Made by a program: the position numbers and the translations under genes. Under the pieces are notes generated by a model. It made no database searches and was not told the origin of the DNA. It saw only the letters and a program-made list of their open reading frames with translations. DNA of 64,000 bases from Sphingosinicella sp. Its GTDB lineage: Bacteria; Pseudomonadota; Alphaproteobacteria; Sphingomonadales; Sphingomonadaceae. Position 1 is the first letter of the stretch; the number at the start of each line of letters is the position of its first letter. The DNA lies in contig NZ_JACESP010000001.1 in assembly GCF_013911755.1 (NCBI RefSeq), forward strand, positions 62,001 through 126,000, in the 5' to 3' direction. Of the stretch, positions 61,691 through 64,000 are shown in pieces.

Positions 61691-62445
61691 GCGGCGGGGT
61701 CGCCCCACGCGAGGAATGGCCCGTTGAGGTAATCCGCCTTGCCGTAGCGGAACGGCGCGCCTGCCGCGTCGACCATCGCGCCGCCAGCGGCGAGCAGCAC
61801 GGCGTGCGCGGCGGCGGTATCCCACTCCGATGTCGGCCCAAAGCGCGGATACACGTCCGCCTCGCCCTCGGCGATCATGCAGAACTTGAGCGACGACCCG
61901 CTCGGCTTGACGTCCGCGCCGGGAATGCGCGCGACATAGGCCATCGTGCGATCGTCGTTGTGCGATCGGCTGGTGACGACCACGGGCCGCGCCGGAAGCG
62001 CCCGGCAGCGGATCGCGGTCCTCGTATCGCCATCGAACCGCCACGCGCCGTCCCCGACAGTGCCTGCCCAGACCGTACCCGTACGGGGCGCCATCACCAT
62101 GCCGAAGACGGGGACACCGCTGACGATGAGGCCGATGTTCACCGAATAATCCGCGCCGCCGTCGAGGAAGCTCTTGGTGCCGTCGAGCGGATCGATCAGC
62201 CAGAAGCGCTCGGCGATGGCGGGCTTGCCATCCGCCTCGCAGGCTTCCTCGCCCACGATCTGCGTGTCGGGATCGATTTGCCGGAGCGCGGCGACGATCA
62301 GCGCCTCGGCGCGCTCGTCCGCTTCGGTCACGGGCGAACGATCGGCCTTGGTGCGCGATGCGGCGCCGTTTTCCCGGATTTGCTCGATGAGGGTTGCCGC
62401 GTCCCGGATCACCGGGAGCAGCGCGTCAAGAAAAAGGCGTGTCAC
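61660..62445 (-). CDS. cysQ: 3'(2'),5'-bisphosphate nucleotidase CysQ
   Basis: A 261-residue inositol-monophosphatase-fold protein. Seen: the metal motif DPLDGTKSF and the C-terminal EWDTAAAHAVLLAAGG, typical of CysQ, which recycles PAP to AMP in sulfate assimilation. Metal site Glu in VGEEACEADG is present. GTG 62445 overlaps the GntR stop (GTGA). It converges on the TPR gene with a 31-bp overlap. It links with cysH/cysI on the same chromosome, although if CysH is of the APS type PAP recycling is less needed. Confidence 0.87.
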   Translation of the reverse strand: MTRLFLDALLPVIRDAATLIEQIRENGAASRTKADRSPVTEADERAEALIVAALRQIDPDTQIVGEEACEADGKPAIAERFWLIDPLDGTKSFLDGGADYSVNIGLIVSGVPVFGMVMAPRTGTVWAGTVGDGAWRFDGDTRTAIRCRALPARPVVVTSRSHNDDRTMAYVARIPGADVKPSGSSLKFCMIAEGEADVYPRFGPTSEWDTAAAHAVLLAAGGAMVDAAGAPFRYGKADYLNGPFLAWGDPAAYAALPSITE

Positions 62446-62789
62446 GCATCCGCGGTATCGAAGAGTTCCGCGGGTTTCAAGCCGATCCGGTCGATGTGGC
62501 GGCGGATCGCCGGCCACTCGCGCGTCAGGAACTGTTTGCGCTCGTCGGCGACCAGCCGTTCGCGCGCACCCGGTTCCACGAACAGCCCGAGCCCGCGCCG
62601 TGCCGAGACGAGCCCGGCGGTCTGCAGCTCCTGATAGGCCTTAGAGACGGTGAGCGGATTGACCTGTTGCTCGGCGGCAAGCGCCCGCACGGACGGCAGC
62701 GAATCTCCGACGCCGTACTGGCCGTCAATGATCGCAGCCGCGATCAGATCGCGTATCTGCACATAGATCGGACGTGTCGTTTGCCACAT
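62442..62789 (-). CDS. GntR-family (YtrA-type) regulator
   Basis: A 115-residue protein: winged-helix DNA-binding domain (about 8-75; RALAAEQQVNPLTVSKAYQELQTAGLVSARRGLGLFV) and a short C-terminal helix pair, too small for a ligand domain, which is the YtrA subfamily layout. ATG 62789. Its stop overlaps the cysQ start, so it may control cysQ or its own operon. The effector is unknown. Confidence 0.87.
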   Translation of the reverse strand: MWQTTRPIYVQIRDLIAAAIIDGQYGVGDSLPSVRALAAEQQVNPLTVSKAYQELQTAGLVSARRGLGLFVEPGARERLVADERKQFLTREWPAIRRHIDRIGLKPAELFDTADA

Positions 62790-62820
62790 AGTGTTATAAA
62801 ACCATAAGACAGTAGCACGG

Positions 62821-63408
62821 TCAAGCCGCGCTCCACACGCTCACGACGTCTTCGAGGTCCGGGCGCGGGCGCTCTTCCAGCGGTTTCCCCGGTGTTCCGA
62901 GGAACATGAAGCCGACGATGCTGTCGCCGGGTTCGCCGAAGAGCCGCGTCACACCCTCCGAATAGGCCGCCCAGCCCGTCAGCCAACATGATGTGAAGCC
63001 CTCCGCGTGCGCGGCGTGCGCGAGCGTCATCGTCGCGGCGGCGGCGGAGGCCGCCTGTTCGGCAATCGGGATGTGCGATTCGGGTTTGGGGCGGAACAGC
63101 GTCACCACCAAAGTGGGCGCCTGCCGCGCGAAGTCTCGGATCGCCTCGCGTTCGATGCGTCCTGCGTCCGGTTTCTCGGCCACATAGATCGCGCCCAGCG
63201 CCTGCGCGAGCGCGGCGCGTTCGCTCTCCGGCACGATCACGAAGCGCCACGGCGCGAGCTTGCCGTGATCGGGCACGCGCGCTGCCGCGCTCAGGATGCG
63301 CCTCAGCTGCGCGTCATCCGGGCCGGGCGCGACCATGTCACGCGCCTTGCCGGAGCGGCGGGAGAGAAGCAGTGAGATGGGCGTGGTGAGGTCGTTGAAC
63401 ACGGTCAC
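62821..63408 (-). CDS. Nitroreductase-family protein (YdjA-like)
   Basis: A 195-residue FMN oxidoreductase. Seen: LLSRRSGKARDMVAPGPDDAQLRRILSAAARVPDHGKLAPWRFVIV, with the RRS FMN-phosphate site, and the C-terminal VGFMFLGTPGKPLEERPRP. The start is uncertain: GTG 63408 or 63402; the frame is open to 63486. The YdjA branch fits the short length. It is 98 bp from the divergent TonB receptor gene. Confidence 0.85.
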   Translation of the reverse strand: MTVFNDLTTPISLLLSRRSGKARDMVAPGPDDAQLRRILSAAARVPDHGKLAPWRFVIVPESERAALAQALGAIYVAEKPDAGRIEREAIRDFARQAPTLVVTLFRPKPESHIPIAEQAASAAAATMTLAHAAHAEGFTSCWLTGWAAYSEGVTRLFGEPGDSIVGFMFLGTPGKPLEERPRPDLEDVVSVWSAA

Positions 63409-63506
63409 GGATGGTTGGCCTTCTTGCCGTTCGCCGATAGGCGGTTGCCGGGGGGAGGGCTGCTCGCTAGCAGAAGCGCCTCCCAAAAAGAAAGCAGGTC
63501 GCCATC

Positions 63507-64000
63507 TTGCGGTATCGTTTTTGCCTTTTGCTCGCCTCCGCCGCTCTAGCGCACCCCGCGTCTGCCGACGACACGATCGTCGTCACCGGCCATGCGCTCG
63601 AACAGCCGCTCGGCACGCAGGCCTATGCGGTGCAGGTGATCGACGGCGCGGCGCTGCAGGACGTGTCCGGCGGGCTGGAGACGGCGCTGGAGGCGGCGTC
63701 GGGCTTCCAGATGTTCCGCCGCACGGACAGCCGCTCGGCGAATCCCACGAGCCAGGGCGCCCAGCTTCGCGGCATCGGCGGCAACGCCTCGAGCCGCGCG
63801 CTCGTGCTGCTCGACGGCGTGCCGGTCGCCGATCCGTTCGCGGGCTGGATCCCGTGGCCGGCGATCCGCCCCGAAAGCCTCTCGTCGGTGAGGATCACGA
63901 CCGGCGGCGGGGCCGGTGCTTTCGGTGCGGGCGCGCTCACCGGCGTCATCGAACTGTCGAGCGCGGGGCGCGACCGCTCGCCTGTCCTCGGTATCGACTA
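63507..64000 (+). CDS. TonB-dependent outer-membrane receptor (3' truncated by window)
   Basis: An open frame from TTG 63507 to the window end encodes 164 residues: a signal peptide (LRYRFCLLLASAALAHPASA) and a plug domain. Seen: DDTIVVTGHALEQPLGTQAYAVQVI (TonB box/plug start), TSQGAQLRGIGGNASSRALVLLDGVPVADP and TTGGGAGAFGAGALTGVIEL, all typical plug-domain strands. The first half looks like the BtuB/hemin-type receptors. Ligand unknown; no riboswitch or Fur box was identified upstream. There is no ATG, so the TTG start is the best guess. Confidence 0.88.
   Translation, partial: MRYRFCLLLASAALAHPASADDTIVVTGHALEQPLGTQAYAVQVIDGAALQDVSGGLETALEAASGFQMFRRTDSRSANPTSQGAQLRGIGGNASSRALVLLDGVPVADPFAGWIPWPAIRPESLSSVRITTGGGAGAFGAGALTGVIELSSAGRDRSPVLGID

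Overview
The window is GC-rich, tightly packed chromosomal DNA from an alphaproteobacterium, most likely a sphingomonad. The evidence is the sulfite-reductase operon carrying DUF2849 and DUF934 genes, the alphaproteobacterial single-cysteine DksA, a TonB-dependent receptor, and many 1-8 bp gene overlaps (ATGA, GTGA, TGATG). I see no rRNA, tRNA, CRISPR array, insertion sequence, prophage or plasmid gene. About 65 protein genes are listed; the first and last run off the ends.

Layout. 1-11 kb: a TelA/XpaC pair; an acyl-CoA dehydrogenase, flavodoxin-like and SDR run; a Baeyer-Villiger-type monooxygenase divergent from HMG-CoA lyase; two coupled exporters; a lone PuuD-type membrane domain. 11-15 kb: a three-gene signalling operon (GGDEF-EAL, hybrid-free histidine kinase, response regulator). 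15-21 kb (minus strand): the sulfite/siroheme operon cobA-DUF2849-cysI-DUF934-cysH, followed by a precorrin-2 dehydrogenase and zntB. 21-28.4 kb (plus): a ThDP enzyme and an M20 hydrolase coupled to each other and followed by astA-astD-astB for arginine catabolism. 28.4-37 kb: a TetR-selO pair with an overlapping operator/promoter, an asparagine-synthetase-like protein, a glycosyltransferase coupled to a K+ channel, a PilZ protein, a 468-bp gap with two perfect hairpins, and a membrane TPR protein.

37-44 kb: a secreted DUF885 peptidase divergent from a POT peptide transporter, then a near-symmetrical cluster of three DJ-1/PfpI proteins (two GlxA-type AraC regulators and an isonitrile-hydratase-like enzyme) around a perhydrolase/chloroperoxidase-type hydrolase. 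44-53 kb: a GH84 enzyme, ChrA, methylmalonyl-CoA mutase, a secreted beta-helix protein with a C-terminal membrane anchor, a CDP-alcohol phosphatidyltransferase, a sterol-desaturase-like enzyme and ArfB. 53-58 kb: amtB and glnK under a clear sigma-54 promoter, TldD, small genes and DksA. 58-64 kb: fliL-fliM and a periplasmic TPR protein, CysQ with a GntR regulator, a nitroreductase and the start of a TonB receptor.

Themes: acyl-CoA and branched-chain catabolism, sulfate reduction (CysH, CysI, siroheme, CysQ), nitrogen supply (AmtB/GlnK, arginine succinyltransferase pathway), and signalling. This is mostly ordinary chromosome. The most unusual points are the AST cluster whose neighbouring hydrolase is M20 rather than AstE, a siroheme synthase carrying a decayed piece of a methyltransferase domain, a Cys2-less asparagine-synthetase homologue, the DJ-1 cluster with a probable leaderless regulator, and a FliM with an extended, altered N-terminus. 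None of these proves a new system.
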